From NCBI GenBank assembly GCA_902768125.1, contig CACXKA010000003.1, forward strand, positions 124,001 to 188,000: a stretch of 64,000 bases of DNA, in the 5' to 3' direction. This DNA comes from an uncultured Bacteroidales bacterium. Lineage in GTDB: Bacteria; Bacteroidota; Bacteroidia; Bacteroidales; Bacteroidaceae. The position numbers and the translations under genes were made by a program. Below are positions 16,501 to 26,444 of the stretch, in pieces. The notes under the pieces are model-generated. The model was not told where the DNA came from. It saw nothing but the letters and a program-made list of their open reading frames with translations, and ran no database searches. Numbering within the stretch: position 1 is the stretch's first letter; the number at the start of each line of letters is the position of its first letter.

Positions 16501-18564
16501 ATGGCTGCATGTAAGAAATCCAAGGTGGCTGCCGAGAAGAAGCCAGCACCTGTGAAGCATATAGGCATCGTGAAGAATGACCCTTGGCTCGAACCTTTCG
16601 AGGGAGCTATCTGTGGTCGTCATGACCATGCGATGTGGAAACTCAACGAACTGACCAATGGCGGTAAGCAAACGCTTTCCGATTTTGCCAGTGGTTACCT
16701 CTATTTTGGACTTCATAAGACATCTAAGGGATGGGTGTTACGCGAGTGGGCACCTAACGCCACCGAAATCTATCTGGTGGGCGACTTCAATGGATGGCAA
16801 GAGGATGAGGCTTACAAAATGACTCGTATCGACAATGGTAATTGGGAAATCAAACTCAAAGCCAGCCAGATGCATCATGGAGACCTCTTCAAGCTGAAGG
16901 TGAAGTGGCAGGGTGGAGAAGGGGAGCGAATACCTTCTTACGCAAACCGTGTGGTGCAAGATGAACAAACCAAGATTTTCTCTGCGCAAGTATGGGCGCC
17001 AGCGAAACCTTACGAGTTCAAGAAGAAGAACTTCAAGCCCGACACCAATCCGTTGCTTATTTATGAGTGCCACATCGGAATGGGACAAGATGCGGAGAAA
17101 GTGGGCTCTTATACAGAATTCAAGGACAACATCCTGCCTCGTATCAAGAAGGATGGCTACAATGCCATTCAGGTGATGGCGGTGGCAGAACATCCGTATT
17201 ATGGTTCCTTTGGTTATCATGTCAGCAATTTCTTTGCACCTTCCAGTCGTTTTGGAACGCCAGAAGAACTTAAGGAACTGATTGACAAGGCACATGAGAT
17301 GGGCATTGCAGTCATTATGGACATCGTGCATTCTCATGCGGTGAAGAATGAAATAGAGGGCCTCGGCAATTTTGCGGGTGATGGTTGCCAATACTTCATG
17401 CAGGGCGGTCGTCGTGAGCATCCAGCATGGGATTCGCTCTGCTTCGACTATGGTAAGAACGAAGTGATTCATTACTTGCTCTCCAATTGCAAGTACTGGC
17501 TGGAAGAATTCAAGTTCGACGGATTCCGCTTTGACGGCGTGACATCCATGCTTTACTATAGTCATGGTCTTGGTGAGGCATTTGGTGGTTATGGCGATTA
17601 CTATAACGGACATGAAGATGACGAGGCAATCGCTTATCTCACGTTGGCAAACTTGCTCATTCATGAGGTGAACCCCAAAGCCATCACCATTGCAGAGGAA
17701 GTGTCGGGTATGCCAGGCTTGGCAGCACCTGTCAAGGATGGTGGTTACGGTTTTGACTACCGTATGGCAATGAACATTCCTGACTATTGGATCAAGACCA
17801 TCAAGGAACTCAAGGATGAGGACTGGAAACCATCTTCCATGTTTTGGGAGACTACGAACCGTCGTCAGGACGAAAAGACGATTTCTTACGCTGAGAGCCA
17901 CGACCAGGCATTGGTGGGTGACAAGACCATCATCTTCCGTCTGATTGATGCTGACATGTATTGGCATTTCAAGAAGGGCGATGAGAACTTTATGGCGAAT
18001 AGAGGTATTGCTCTCCACAAGATGATTCGTCTCTTGACAGCCTCTACGATGAATGGTGGTTACCTCAATTTCATGGGTAATGAGTTCGGACATCCAGAGT
18101 GGATAGACTTCCCACGTGAAGGCAATGGCTGGGGTTATAAGTACGCTCGTCGACAGTGGAGTCTTGTGGATAATAAAGAACTGTGTTACCATTACTTAGG
18201 TGATTTTGATGAGGCTATGCTGAAAGTCATCAAGACCGTGAAGAACTTCCAGAAGACACCCGTCGTGGAAGTGTGGCACAATGATGGTGACCAGATTCTT
18301 GCCTTCTCTCGTGGTGACCTTTTGTTCGTGTTCAACTTCTCACCCAACAGGTCTTTCACCGACTATGGTTTCATCGTTCCACAGGGCAGCTATGACGTGG
18401 TGCTCAATACTGATAGCAGGCTCTATGGTGGTAACGAACTCGCTGATGATTCTGTTCGTCACTTCACGAATTACGATCCTATCTATGAACGTGACGGAAA
18501 AGGCTGGCTGAAGCTCTATATCCCAGCTCGCTCTGCTGTTGTTCTTCGTAAAAACGCAGAATAA
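16501..18564 (+). CDS. glgB: 1,4-alpha-glucan branching enzyme (GH13)
   Basis: 687 residues. An N-terminal CBM48-like domain (REWAPNATEIYLVGDFNGWQ) is followed by the GH13 barrel. The catalytic nucleophile is the Asp in FRFDGV, the acid/base Glu is in AEEVSGMP, and the transition-state Asp is in ESHDQALVGDK. A C-terminal beta domain ends at SAVVLRK. The enzyme forms alpha-1,6 branches in glycogen. The close spacing to the YhcH-type gene suggests joint transcription. The layout resembles the eukaryote-like (GBE1-type) branching enzymes common in Bacteroidales. Confidence 0.93.
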   Translation: MAACKKSKVAAEKKPAPVKHIGIVKNDPWLEPFEGAICGRHDHAMWKLNELTNGGKQTLSDFASGYLYFGLHKTSKGWVLREWAPNATEIYLVGDFNGWQEDEAYKMTRIDNGNWEIKLKASQMHHGDLFKLKVKWQGGEGERIPSYANRVVQDEQTKIFSAQVWAPAKPYEFKKKNFKPDTNPLLIYECHIGMGQDAEKVGSYTEFKDNILPRIKKDGYNAIQVMAVAEHPYYGSFGYHVSNFFAPSSRFGTPEELKELIDKAHEMGIAVIMDIVHSHAVKNEIEGLGNFAGDGCQYFMQGGRREHPAWDSLCFDYGKNEVIHYLLSNCKYWLEEFKFDGFRFDGVTSMLYYSHGLGEAFGGYGDYYNGHEDDEAIAYLTLANLLIHEVNPKAITIAEEVSGMPGLAAPVKDGGYGFDYRMAMNIPDYWIKTIKELKDEDWKPSSMFWETTNRRQDEKTISYAESHDQALVGDKTIIFRLIDADMYWHFKKGDENFMANRGIALHKMIRLLTASTMNGGYLNFMGNEFGHPEWIDFPREGNGWGYKYARRQWSLVDNKELCYHYLGDFDEAMLKVIKTVKNFQKTPVVEVWHNDGDQILAFSRGDLLFVFNFSPNRSFTDYGFIVPQGSYDVVLNTDSRLYGGNELADDSVRHFTNYDPIYERDGKGWLKLYIPARSAVVLRKNAE

Positions 18565-18565
18565 A

Positions 18566-19807
18566 GTGAAAAGATATTCGACATCCAAACAGAAGACCGC
18601 AGGACTCATCCGATATTCCTGCGCTCTTCTGTTTATACTCTTCTCTTTCTGTAATTTGTTCTTCCTGCAGGGTGAAATCCTTGCCGAAGCACAGTTTGTT
18701 TATTCCAAGGGAGTCACTTCCTACAATATTCTGATTGGTGCCATCGTCATTACGGTGGTTTTGCAGATTATTCAATGGATTGTGGCTCTGTCATCCCGTC
18801 TTCCTTCCCGATGGCTCGCCTTGTCTTATCTGCCCTCCATGCTTTTGTTGGCAATGGTCACAGATGTGAATAAAGATGCGATTATCCATTTCTCCTTCGG
18901 TGCATGGATTTGGGTGATTCCATGCATTCTGTGTGTTTACGTCCTTTTGGTCATTGCAGTCAAGAAGCTGTTTAACAATGAAGTGCCCATCCGTTCCAAA
19001 GACATCAAATCGCAGATATATCCCAACTTCATCATTCTTTTCTTCCTCATGTTGGTTGTCGGAGCCGTTCCTCAGTCCTCTGATGTCTATCACTACGAGT
19101 TGAAAGCAGAACGCCTGATTATGGAGAAGGATTACGAGGGTGCAGCCAAAGTGGGGGAGCGTTCTTTGCGCACCAGTGCCCGACTCACTCGCTTGCGTAT
19201 GTATGCCCTTTCCAAACAGGGGTTGCTGGCAGAACGGCTCTTTGATTATCCACAACATGACGGATCACGTGGTTTGCTCGACATTGCCGATACTTTATCC
19301 ATCGAGCGTTTCACCTCGCAGGACATCTGTCTTCATTTAGGAGCCTTTTGTGGAAAGAGCATCAAAACCACCGATCGCTACTACAAGTTGATGTTGGGTG
19401 ATTCTATTTGGAATCAGCACACGGTGGATTACTATTTGTGCAGCCTCTTGCTGGACAAGAACTTGAAAGAGTTCCAGCGTCAATTGCCTCGCTATTACAA
19501 CCTTGCAGATAGCGTTGTCGGAGCCTACGACAATCTCCCAAGAGCCTATCGTGAAGCACTTCTGCAGATAGGCGCGAAGAAGTATGCCTTGCAGGGGAAA
19601 ATCGTGATTGGTGCTGACACCCTTACCACGCTTTCTGATTTTGACATGGTTGCCCGTTTCCGTGACTACAACGAACTCAAAGACACGTTGAAAGATGAGA
19701 CGGAACGTATCAACCGCACCCATCGCGAGTTTGGCAATACCTATTGGTGGTATTGCGATTTCAGTCAAAAAGCCTCTGGGGAACTGACGAAGATAGAAAA
19801 CGATTAA
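18566..19807 (+). CDS. Multi-pass membrane protein with C-terminal helical domain (DUF6057-like)
   Basis: About 413 residues from the GTG at 18566, one base after the glgB stop; an alternative TTG at 18539 would overlap glgB. Four hydrophobic segments occupy the first 190 residues, followed by a soluble, TPR-like helical C-terminal half (VYHYELKAERLIMEKDYEGAAKVGERSL). It resembles Bacteroidales membrane proteins annotated DUF6057, but I am not certain. Function unknown. The 3' end overlaps the convergent RidA-like gene by 4 nt. Confidence 0.72.
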   Translation: MKRYSTSKQKTAGLIRYSCALLFILFSFCNLFFLQGEILAEAQFVYSKGVTSYNILIGAIVITVVLQIIQWIVALSSRLPSRWLALSYLPSMLLLAMVTDVNKDAIIHFSFGAWIWVIPCILCVYVLLVIAVKKLFNNEVPIRSKDIKSQIYPNFIILFFLMLVVGAVPQSSDVYHYELKAERLIMEKDYEGAAKVGERSLRTSARLTRLRMYALSKQGLLAERLFDYPQHDGSRGLLDIADTLSIERFTSQDICLHLGAFCGKSIKTTDRYYKLMLGDSIWNQHTVDYYLCSLLLDKNLKEFQRQLPRYYNLADSVVGAYDNLPRAYREALLQIGAKKYALQGKIVIGADTLTTLSDFDMVARFRDYNELKDTLKDETERINRTHREFGNTYWWYCDFSQKASGELTKIEND

Positions 19808-20943
19808 AAGTTGCGGAACTGAGCGTTGTCAGCTTTCTTCACGGCAACACACTCCATCTCAATCAGCCATGTTGGACGGCAAACGGGTGCGAGGGTGATG
19901 ACGTATGGAATGTTGGGGAACTTCTCTTCAAACATTTTCTGGACAATCTCATAGTCGGCACAATCGCGGAGATAGACCACAATCTGCATGACATCGTCGT
20001 AGGTCATATCGCCCTCGTTGAGCAATGCTTCCACGTTCTCCCACATACGATAAGTCTGATTCACGATGTCTCCCACATGCACCACTTCTCCCTTGTTGTT
20101 AATTGAAGCAGTACCAGAGATATAGACGTGGTTGCGGTCGCCATACTGCATGAGGGTTCCACGTTCAAAGGTCACACCATATTCAATGGTTCTGTTCAGG
20201 TGTGACAAAGCATGAAGATAGCGTTGCTGCTCAGGCTCAAATCCCGTCATGGCATAGCATCCCATCTGCACGAGTGCCTTAGGATCAGCGGGTGTGCCAC
20301 CGATACCTGTAGAGGCGATGTAATGCGTGTTTTGTGTTAAGCCTTGTTCGGCAAAACATTCACGGCGTGACTTGACCAGTCCGTTGTATTGTGTATCGAC
20401 GTCACGCACAAAGAACCAAGTGCGAATACAGTTGGCTTCCAGGGTGGCGTTGAAGAGTTTCAGGGTGTCAATATAGGAGAAAAGGGACTTCCATGTCTGC
20501 ATGTAGGAAGTGTCAACAGTCGTGTTCATGATGCCCATCGTCCAGATGTGCTGATACCCATTGTGTGACACCACCGTGGAGTCATTCAGACTGCTAATGT
20601 CGGTGCCGCGTTGCAGGTAAATCCAGATGGCAATCTTGGAACCGTCGAGTGGGGGCTGTTGGATGTAAGAGACCGTGCAGGGATTCTTTTCCTCGATGAG
20701 TGGCACCTGATTGGTGGCATCGCTGAGGAAATAACGCTTGAACACCGTCTGGGCACCCTCCAATTCTGGCATCTCCATCATCTTGCTTTCTGCTTGCTGA
20801 ATGCGAGCGAGCTGCCCAGAGAAAACTTCTCCCTGAGGCTTTACATGGAGGATGGCATGAAACTCAGTCACCTCGCCAGCCGTGAAGCTGGTGAACTCAA
20901 TCTGCGCTCCTATTTCTTCTATATATTTTGACTTGTAATCCAT
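19804..20943 (-). CDS. RidA/YjgF-like protein with long N-terminal extension
   Basis: 379 residues from the ATG at 20943. The longer frame starting at 21030 would begin upstream of the promoter box. The C-terminal 130 residues match the RidA/YjgF fold (HVYISGTASINNKGEVVHVGD...QTYRMWENVEALL, then VVYLRD and PYVITLAPVCRP). The N-terminal 240 residues look like a second, diverged RidA-type module, as in the chorismatase/FkbO group, which the overall architecture resembles. It could act on an enamine, imine or chorismate-like compound. No signal peptide. Confidence 0.75.
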   Translation of the reverse strand: MDYKSKYIEEIGAQIEFTSFTAGEVTEFHAILHVKPQGEVFSGQLARIQQAESKMMEMPELEGAQTVFKRYFLSDATNQVPLIEEKNPCTVSYIQQPPLDGSKIAIWIYLQRGTDISSLNDSTVVSHNGYQHIWTMGIMNTTVDTSYMQTWKSLFSYIDTLKLFNATLEANCIRTWFFVRDVDTQYNGLVKSRRECFAEQGLTQNTHYIASTGIGGTPADPKALVQMGCYAMTGFEPEQQRYLHALSHLNRTIEYGVTFERGTLMQYGDRNHVYISGTASINNKGEVVHVGDIVNQTYRMWENVEALLNEGDMTYDDVMQIVVYLRDCADYEIVQKMFEEKFPNIPYVITLAPVCRPTWLIEMECVAVKKADNAQFRNF

Positions 20944-20950
20944 AATCGGA

Positions 20951-20960
20951 TACAAAGGTA
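20951..20960 (-). promoter_or_regulatory. Promoter -7 element very close to the RidA-like start codon
   Basis: Minus-strand TACCTTTGTA. The 3' end of the TTTG is only 9 nt before the ATG at 20943, predicting a leader of a few nucleotides at most. Confidence 0.55.
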
Positions 20961-21069
20961 CGAATAAGTGAGAGAATAACCAAATATATTTGGGTTTTTC
21001 CGAACGAGAGTACCTTAGAGCGCAGCTCAACGGTACGAAATAAAAGTGAAAAGCGAAAAATTAACTTTT

Positions 21070-23196
21070 CTATGCGTAGCTATGCAGTCCTCCGAGGAAG
21101 AAATTGACGCCAAAGTAGGTGATGAGGACAGCCAAGAAAGCCAACACCTTGAAAAGGTGGTAATGTCGTGGTTGCCGCAGCCAAGAGAAAGAAGTGCTGT
21201 GCATGGGGAAGGCATAAATGAGCATGGTGATGAGTGCCCACACTTCTTTGGGGTCCCATCCCCAATAGCGTCCCCAGCTTACATTTGCCCAGATGGCACC
21301 GATGAAGATGCCTGCCGTGAGAAGGAACAGGGCGGGGTAGAGGAAGAGTTGGGAGAGCAAGTGCATGTCCTCGGCTTTCTTCTTGACAATGAGGGCGTAG
21401 ATGCCACAGGCAAAGGTGATGCTGAAGAGTCCGTATGCCATCATCACGCAACTCACATGAATGCTGAGCAACGGTGAGGACAACACTGGCATGATGTGGG
21501 TGATTTTGGGATCCATCTGTCCGAGGTGACTCACGAGCAAGAGGAAGCCTGAGAGCAGGAGTCCGAACGTGAGGATAATGTGGAACTTCCGATACACCAG
21601 CAAGGAGGCAAGCATGATCATCCAGGCAATCATGAGCATGGTCTCATAGCCATTGGTCATGGGAATGTAGCCACTGATGAGCCAACGGAGTGCCAGACAT
21701 ACCGTGAGTGCCAGGAATGCGACTCCCAACACTGCCAACGACAGGCGTTGCATCCATTTCCGACGAATCAGACTGAGCATGGCAAACGTGAGGCACACCA
21801 TGAAAAGGATGGTGGCAAAGGGTATGCTGTTGTAGATATGTTCGGCTGTCAGTCGGGTGGGCGAGGGGAGATCATTAGCACCGTATTGCTGCTGATACTT
21901 CTGCATCTTCTGCAACATCTCGATGGCTTGGGCGGATTGGTTCTCAGTCATGTAGGAACCCAGCACGGAAAGGGCGTTTTGGATGTACTCTTTGCGTTCC
22001 TCCTCCATGGTGGTGGGCAGGCTGTCGGTGGGGGCATACCACTTGCCTTTGTAGGGGAAAATCCTGAGTGCCTCGCCTCTTGACACTTGCATGACGAGCA
22101 TCACCTTGTCGTCCACCTTCATCACTCCCTCGTGGAAGGGGTCGCTTTCGCCCATGTAATACTCCTCGATGTAGGGTCCGAGCAGATAGCCATCGTTGCC
22201 GAACAGAGATGCCACAGAAGTGTATTCGTTCAGTCCCAGCCGTTGGCGCACTTCTGCCGACTTGATGCGGAGAATGGGTTCTTGGCTCCAATGGTCACGG
22301 GAGAAGATGAAGCCACACAAAACCTCTTCTGCCGAATGTCCTTTGTAGGAAGACTTGCCGTAGAGCTTGCGGGTGAAGTCCAATGCCAAGGTCTGCACAG
22401 GGCAGATGCGGTCGTTCCAGTTGATGCACAGATGTCCAAATGCCTCTGCTTGTTCCTCTGTGAAGGTCTCTGCCGCATGAACCTGCATGGGCAACAACAC
22501 CAGCATCATCACGCTGGCTTTTTTGATGAGTTGTCGGAATCGTCCCTTGGGGTCAATGAGCAGCAGAATCATGGAGAGGAACAGCAATCCGTAACCGAAG
22601 TACGTGACAGGAATGCCCCACTTGTCCGAATTGATGGCAAGCGTGCTGCCCATGCCGTCTTCGTCATAGCTGCTCTGGTAGAGGCGCACGCCTTGGGTGG
22701 CATAGATGTTGTTCATAGACACAAAACCCTTCTCTTGCTTCAGGTTGTCGTTATCTTTCTCGTAAATTGTGAAGTGCGACTCATAATCTGCCACCGCCTC
22801 CGTGCCGTTATGATATTTGATGTTGAAGCTGTCGAGGGTGATGCTGAAGGGTAGGTCTCTCACCATGCCTCCATGGTCCTCCAGACACACATCGACCGTC
22901 ACACCTTGTCGTAGATGCGCCATCCCTTGCCATGAAGTCAGGTGCGTCAACAATGCGCCCACCAGAATGACGACGAAAGAGAAGTGCAGCAAGAGCACGC
23001 TCACTTTCCTCACCTTTCGTTGCAGGATATAGGCAATGCCTCCCACCGCCAGCAATGCCCACAGTCCCGTGAACCACCACGAACCGTAGATGTTGCTGAG
23101 CACGTAGGGAGTGCCCTGCGTTTTTTCCACGACAGTAGCCATAGCCATCACGAGGATGACTATGGCATAGAGTGTGAATGTGACTTTCTTGATCAT
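21070..23196 (-). CDS. Cytochrome c biogenesis protein, fused ResB-CcsA type
   Basis: 708 residues. An N-terminal ResB/CcsB-like part has three early membrane segments and a large periplasmic domain. The C-terminal CcsA part has about eight membrane segments and carries the tryptophan-rich haem-handling motif WGRYWGWDPKEVWAL. The fused CcsBA protein exports haem and attaches it to CxxCH apocytochromes on the periplasmic side (system II). It lies just downstream of the gene for a di-haem lipoprotein, a likely client. Start ATG at 23196; 49 nt separate it from that gene. Confidence 0.9.
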   Translation of the reverse strand: MIKKVTFTLYAIVILVMAMATVVEKTQGTPYVLSNIYGSWWFTGLWALLAVGGIAYILQRKVRKVSVLLLHFSFVVILVGALLTHLTSWQGMAHLRQGVTVDVCLEDHGGMVRDLPFSITLDSFNIKYHNGTEAVADYESHFTIYEKDNDNLKQEKGFVSMNNIYATQGVRLYQSSYDEDGMGSTLAINSDKWGIPVTYFGYGLLFLSMILLLIDPKGRFRQLIKKASVMMLVLLPMQVHAAETFTEEQAEAFGHLCINWNDRICPVQTLALDFTRKLYGKSSYKGHSAEEVLCGFIFSRDHWSQEPILRIKSAEVRQRLGLNEYTSVASLFGNDGYLLGPYIEEYYMGESDPFHEGVMKVDDKVMLVMQVSRGEALRIFPYKGKWYAPTDSLPTTMEEERKEYIQNALSVLGSYMTENQSAQAIEMLQKMQKYQQQYGANDLPSPTRLTAEHIYNSIPFATILFMVCLTFAMLSLIRRKWMQRLSLAVLGVAFLALTVCLALRWLISGYIPMTNGYETMLMIAWMIMLASLLVYRKFHIILTFGLLLSGFLLLVSHLGQMDPKITHIMPVLSSPLLSIHVSCVMMAYGLFSITFACGIYALIVKKKAEDMHLLSQLFLYPALFLLTAGIFIGAIWANVSWGRYWGWDPKEVWALITMLIYAFPMHSTSFSWLRQPRHYHLFKVLAFLAVLITYFGVNFFLGGLHSYA

Positions 23197-23245
23197 CTTA
23201 TGCTATATAACGTGAGAACGCCTTCGATATTGTACGGATAGGGCG

Positions 23246-24994
23246 CTAAATGGAACGGAGGAACTTCACCACCGCATCTCGGTCTTTCTTCGGCAGGTCG
23301 TAGAACTTCTTGGCGGCTGAGTAACCATCCGACTGCTTGCTGTAGGCATGCCACATGATGGCCTCAATCTCGTTGCGGGCACGGCAGTCGTGCAGACGGT
23401 CTTCAGCACCTGTCAGACGAAGTGACAAGCCGCGTCCCCAGAGTGGAGTGGTGCGACACCAACCCGTTCGGATGTCGTTCTCCATAAAGAGGCGATGCTG
23501 CACCATGTCAGTGTAGGGCCAGATGGTCTGGTAGGCGAACTTCGGCAAGATGGTGTTGGCGTTGAGTCCATTCTCTGATGCGTATGCCTTGATGCTGTTG
23601 TCCACCCAGTAGTTGTCTTCTCTTGTCTGCCAAGAGGGACGGTGACAAGTGGCGCAACCAATCTGATTGAACACCGTCTTGCCGCGTTGCACGGTGGCGT
23701 CGTTCAGGTCACGGGCGGCAGGAACAGCCAGACCACGATGCCACACCATGAAGTCGTAGTAATCCTTGTCGCTCATCTCTGGTTCACCAAAAGCGGCTGT
23801 GTAGTTGTCGCCTCCCTTGGCTGCCGTGTTCATGCTGAGCAGGTTCAGCACCTTCTGAGATATCTCTGCATCGGTCTTGGCATAGTAGGGATGCACCAAT
23901 GACGAGGCATCGGCACCATGCTGACGGATGTAGCTGATGACTTCAGGGTCTTCGCTCATGGCTTTCGCCCATGCCACGGTGGAGTAGAGGTAACGACGGT
24001 CAGAACGCGTCACGTTGGTGATGTTCCAGATGGCGTTGGCTCCAGCACCGTCCTGCAATGAGGCACGAGTCATGGCATAGGTGAATTTCTTCACCGCCTT
24101 GGTGTCGTCAGCCAACGTGTAGTAGGCTGTGGCAGCCCAGTCGTTGTTGGCTTTGTCCCACATGGCAGGGTTGAGTGTCACGTAGGGAGCCTCCTTCGCA
24201 TATTGTGCCTTCATGTCCTCGGTGCTGATGGCGTCCAGCAGTCCTGTTCCGTAGATGCCGATGGTCGATTCGAGGCGCACCTCATAGTTCGTCGGCTTCG
24301 GATTGGTGTTGAAGGCTGTGACGGGGATGCTGACCTCAGGATAGATGAGGGCGAACTTCTCGCCGTCGGGGAATTGCAGGGGGATACCGCTGGGCATCAC
24401 GCCCTCCACATTCTTCCATTGGATGGTGATTTGGTTCTCGTCGATGGGAGCCTTGAAGGGTTCCATTGCCTTGGTCTGAGGCATGCCCGTCACCTCGCTG
24501 ATGTACGAGGAGGAAGCTGTGGTGTAGCGCACGCCGTCTTCCGTGAATGCCTCGTCGGGATGATAGATCACGAGCAGATAGCCGTTGCCGATGGTGTTGG
24601 CACGATATTCCGTCTGGCGTTTGCCATGACCATAGGAGGGGTGGCAATGGAGGCAGCTGCTGCGCACCCAGGCTGGACCCAGTCCCTTGCGGGGCTCGTC
24701 GGTGTAGGTGTAGAGATGTTCGAAGAAATCCTCACCCTTGTTGAAACTCATTTCCAGTCCCATGGCTTCCGCACCAGGAGCCACCGCCGAGTAGCTGGCT
24801 TTCTTCGTGGTGCCCAATTCGCCGCCAGGATACCATTCGGCAGCGGTGAACACATCGTTGCCCACGCCAAATGGGTTTTCTTTTTCCTCCAGTTCGCCCA
24901 GACTGCCCGCGTTGTTCTCGTCGCTACATGCCGTGAAGGCAAGCGTGCCAGCCAGCAGCAGAAGGAGGCTTTTTGTTGATAATCTGTTAACCAT
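23246..24994 (-). CDS. Di-haem oxidoreductase lipoprotein (DUF1111/thiol oxidoreductase-like)
   Basis: 582 residues with a lipoprotein signal and Cys23 (LAFTACS). Two c-type haem motifs are visible, SCLHCH (N-terminal third) and GCATCH (C-terminal part), the pattern of the di-haem oxidoreductase family often called putative thiol oxidoreductase or cytochrome c peroxidase-like. In many Bacteroidota this gene sits with imelysin and an outer-membrane protein, as here, and the set is thought to serve iron uptake. Periplasmic side of a membrane. Depends on the adjacent CcsBA for haem attachment. Confidence 0.9.
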   Translation of the reverse strand: MVNRLSTKSLLLLLAGTLAFTACSDENNAGSLGELEEKENPFGVGNDVFTAAEWYPGGELGTTKKASYSAVAPGAEAMGLEMSFNKGEDFFEHLYTYTDEPRKGLGPAWVRSSCLHCHPSYGHGKRQTEYRANTIGNGYLLVIYHPDEAFTEDGVRYTTASSSYISEVTGMPQTKAMEPFKAPIDENQITIQWKNVEGVMPSGIPLQFPDGEKFALIYPEVSIPVTAFNTNPKPTNYEVRLESTIGIYGTGLLDAISTEDMKAQYAKEAPYVTLNPAMWDKANNDWAATAYYTLADDTKAVKKFTYAMTRASLQDGAGANAIWNITNVTRSDRRYLYSTVAWAKAMSEDPEVISYIRQHGADASSLVHPYYAKTDAEISQKVLNLLSMNTAAKGGDNYTAAFGEPEMSDKDYYDFMVWHRGLAVPAARDLNDATVQRGKTVFNQIGCATCHRPSWQTREDNYWVDNSIKAYASENGLNANTILPKFAYQTIWPYTDMVQHRLFMENDIRTGWCRTTPLWGRGLSLRLTGAEDRLHDCRARNEIEAIMWHAYSKQSDGYSAAKKFYDLPKKDRDAVVKFLRSI

Positions 24995-25034
24995 AAAATT
25001 AGATTGTTATAAAGTTTGATATAAACTCACAAAA

Positions 25035-25063
25035 GCGTCCCGTCTCTTTTTCAAGACGGAGCG
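25035..25063 (-). terminator. Possible terminator between imelysin and di-haem genes
   Basis: GCGtcCCGTCT (25035-25045) pairs with AGACGGagCGC (25054-25064); on the minus strand TTTTGTGAGTTT follows. It may give reduced read-through inside the cluster. Confidence 0.5.
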
Positions 25064-25092
25064 CTGTTTGTGGGGATTGATGTCGTTGTATC

Positions 25093-26382
25093 TTACTCTT
25101 CTTCTGGAAGGTCGTCAGCCGTGCGGTCATCCTCTTCGTAAGGGAGATTCCAGATGGTGCTGCAATACTTCACGAATGGGGCAGGCATGTTGCCAATCTT
25201 GTTGATGGCATCGTTGAAGAGTGTCACGATGTTGTTGCTCGTGGCAGATTTGTTGGTCTGCACGAAGAAGTTGTAGAAACTCTTGCTGGCTGCGGAACCC
25301 GTTCTTGTGCCATACCACACGTTGCGGATGGAACGGATGTTGTCTTGGAAGTCGGTGATGGAGTTGTAGCTGTAGGGCGACTCCACGTAGAAGATGTAGC
25401 CGGCAGAGAAGGGGTTGGCAATCTTGGCGGTGCCCACCTCGTTGGCAATGGCGGCAGCAGAGCCTTCGTCGTCGGAGAGAAGCTGAGCGATGGCATCTTT
25501 CAGCGAAGTGAAGGTGCTGACAGACTCGCCTGCCTTCTTCATGTTCTCACCAAAGCTGATGCCCTTGCTGGTCGTGTATTCTAAGTCGGCATCTTTCACC
25601 ACCTGCACACGGGCAGCATTCTTTGCCGTCTCGCCTTCCCATGCTACTTGCAACTGGAAGGTGCGCTCCTTCAGCAGCTTGCACACTTGCTGTGCATAGA
25701 GCAGTTCCTTGGCACCACTCACGCCCGTGAAGCCCTTGTAGGTGTCGTTGTTCTTGAACTCTGCCACCTTGCGAGGCTGACCGTTGCGGAAGAGGATGAA
25801 CTCCAAGGCGTGGAAGCCGAGGATGGAAGCGTCGTCGAGCATGTCTTCATCCATCGTGCCAGAGTTGAAGTAGTTCAGGAGCAGGGAACGGTTCAGCGGC
25901 CAAGAGTCGATGGTGGGGTCCACGTCGAAGTCAGAAGCCGCACCGCCGAGGAATGCCTCGCTTTGTTCCCAAGTCTTGCGAGCCTTCTTGAAGAGGTCAC
26001 AAGCCTTGTCGATGTCAGCCTGTGAGATGCTGTTCACGTTGAGTCCGTTCAGGGTGGACTCCAGTTGCTCGGTCTCGTCGGCAAGTTCTGTGTAGGTAGG
26101 CACAATCACGTTGTCCACCAAGCCGCTCACCACCTCTTTCAGATAAGCCTCCTGTTCTGCGTTGAGCGAAGCGGAAGCGATGGTTGCATTGGCACCTTCC
26201 AGACCTCCCACCAAGTCGTTGCAGGCGCTGATGGCATTCTGACCATAGCTGCGGTCGCTGTACGCTGCGTTGTTGCCGCCGTTGTTGTTACTGTTGTTGT
26301 CATCGTCGCTGCATGATGTTGCAGAGAACGCCACGGCTGCCATCATGGCAATGCCGAGAATAGATTTCATTTTCATGTCCAT
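25093..26382 (-). CDS. Imelysin family (M75-like) lipoprotein
   Basis: 429 residues with lipoprotein signal (Cys24, FSATSCS) followed by an Asn/Asp-rich linker. The imelysin signature GxHxxE is present as GFHALE, with the family segments WPLNRSLLLNYF and FKNNDTYKGFTGVSG. Imelysin-like proteins such as IrpA and EfeO-related proteins bind iron or assist its uptake; peptidase activity is doubtful for many. The C-terminus is acidic (DDLPEEE). A second ATG at 26376 is an equally good start. The porin gene lies 62 nt upstream in transcription. Confidence 0.9.
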   Translation of the reverse strand: MDMKMKSILGIAMMAAVAFSATSCSDDDNNSNNNGGNNAAYSDRSYGQNAISACNDLVGGLEGANATIASASLNAEQEAYLKEVVSGLVDNVIVPTYTELADETEQLESTLNGLNVNSISQADIDKACDLFKKARKTWEQSEAFLGGAASDFDVDPTIDSWPLNRSLLLNYFNSGTMDEDMLDDASILGFHALEFILFRNGQPRKVAEFKNNDTYKGFTGVSGAKELLYAQQVCKLLKERTFQLQVAWEGETAKNAARVQVVKDADLEYTTSKGISFGENMKKAGESVSTFTSLKDAIAQLLSDDEGSAAAIANEVGTAKIANPFSAGYIFYVESPYSYNSITDFQDNIRSIRNVWYGTRTGSAASKSFYNFFVQTNKSATSNNIVTLFNDAINKIGNMPAPFVKYCSTIWNLPYEEDDRTADDLPEEE

Positions 26383-26444
26383 AGAGTTATTGTTTGATTA
26401 AATAATGATATACGTGTATGAGAAACGCCCAGCGCGTGGGCTGG

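Noticed and set aside
16738-18192. Open frame of 484 codons opposite glgB
   Set aside because: Antisense shadow of a well-supported GH13 gene; no start context or family match.
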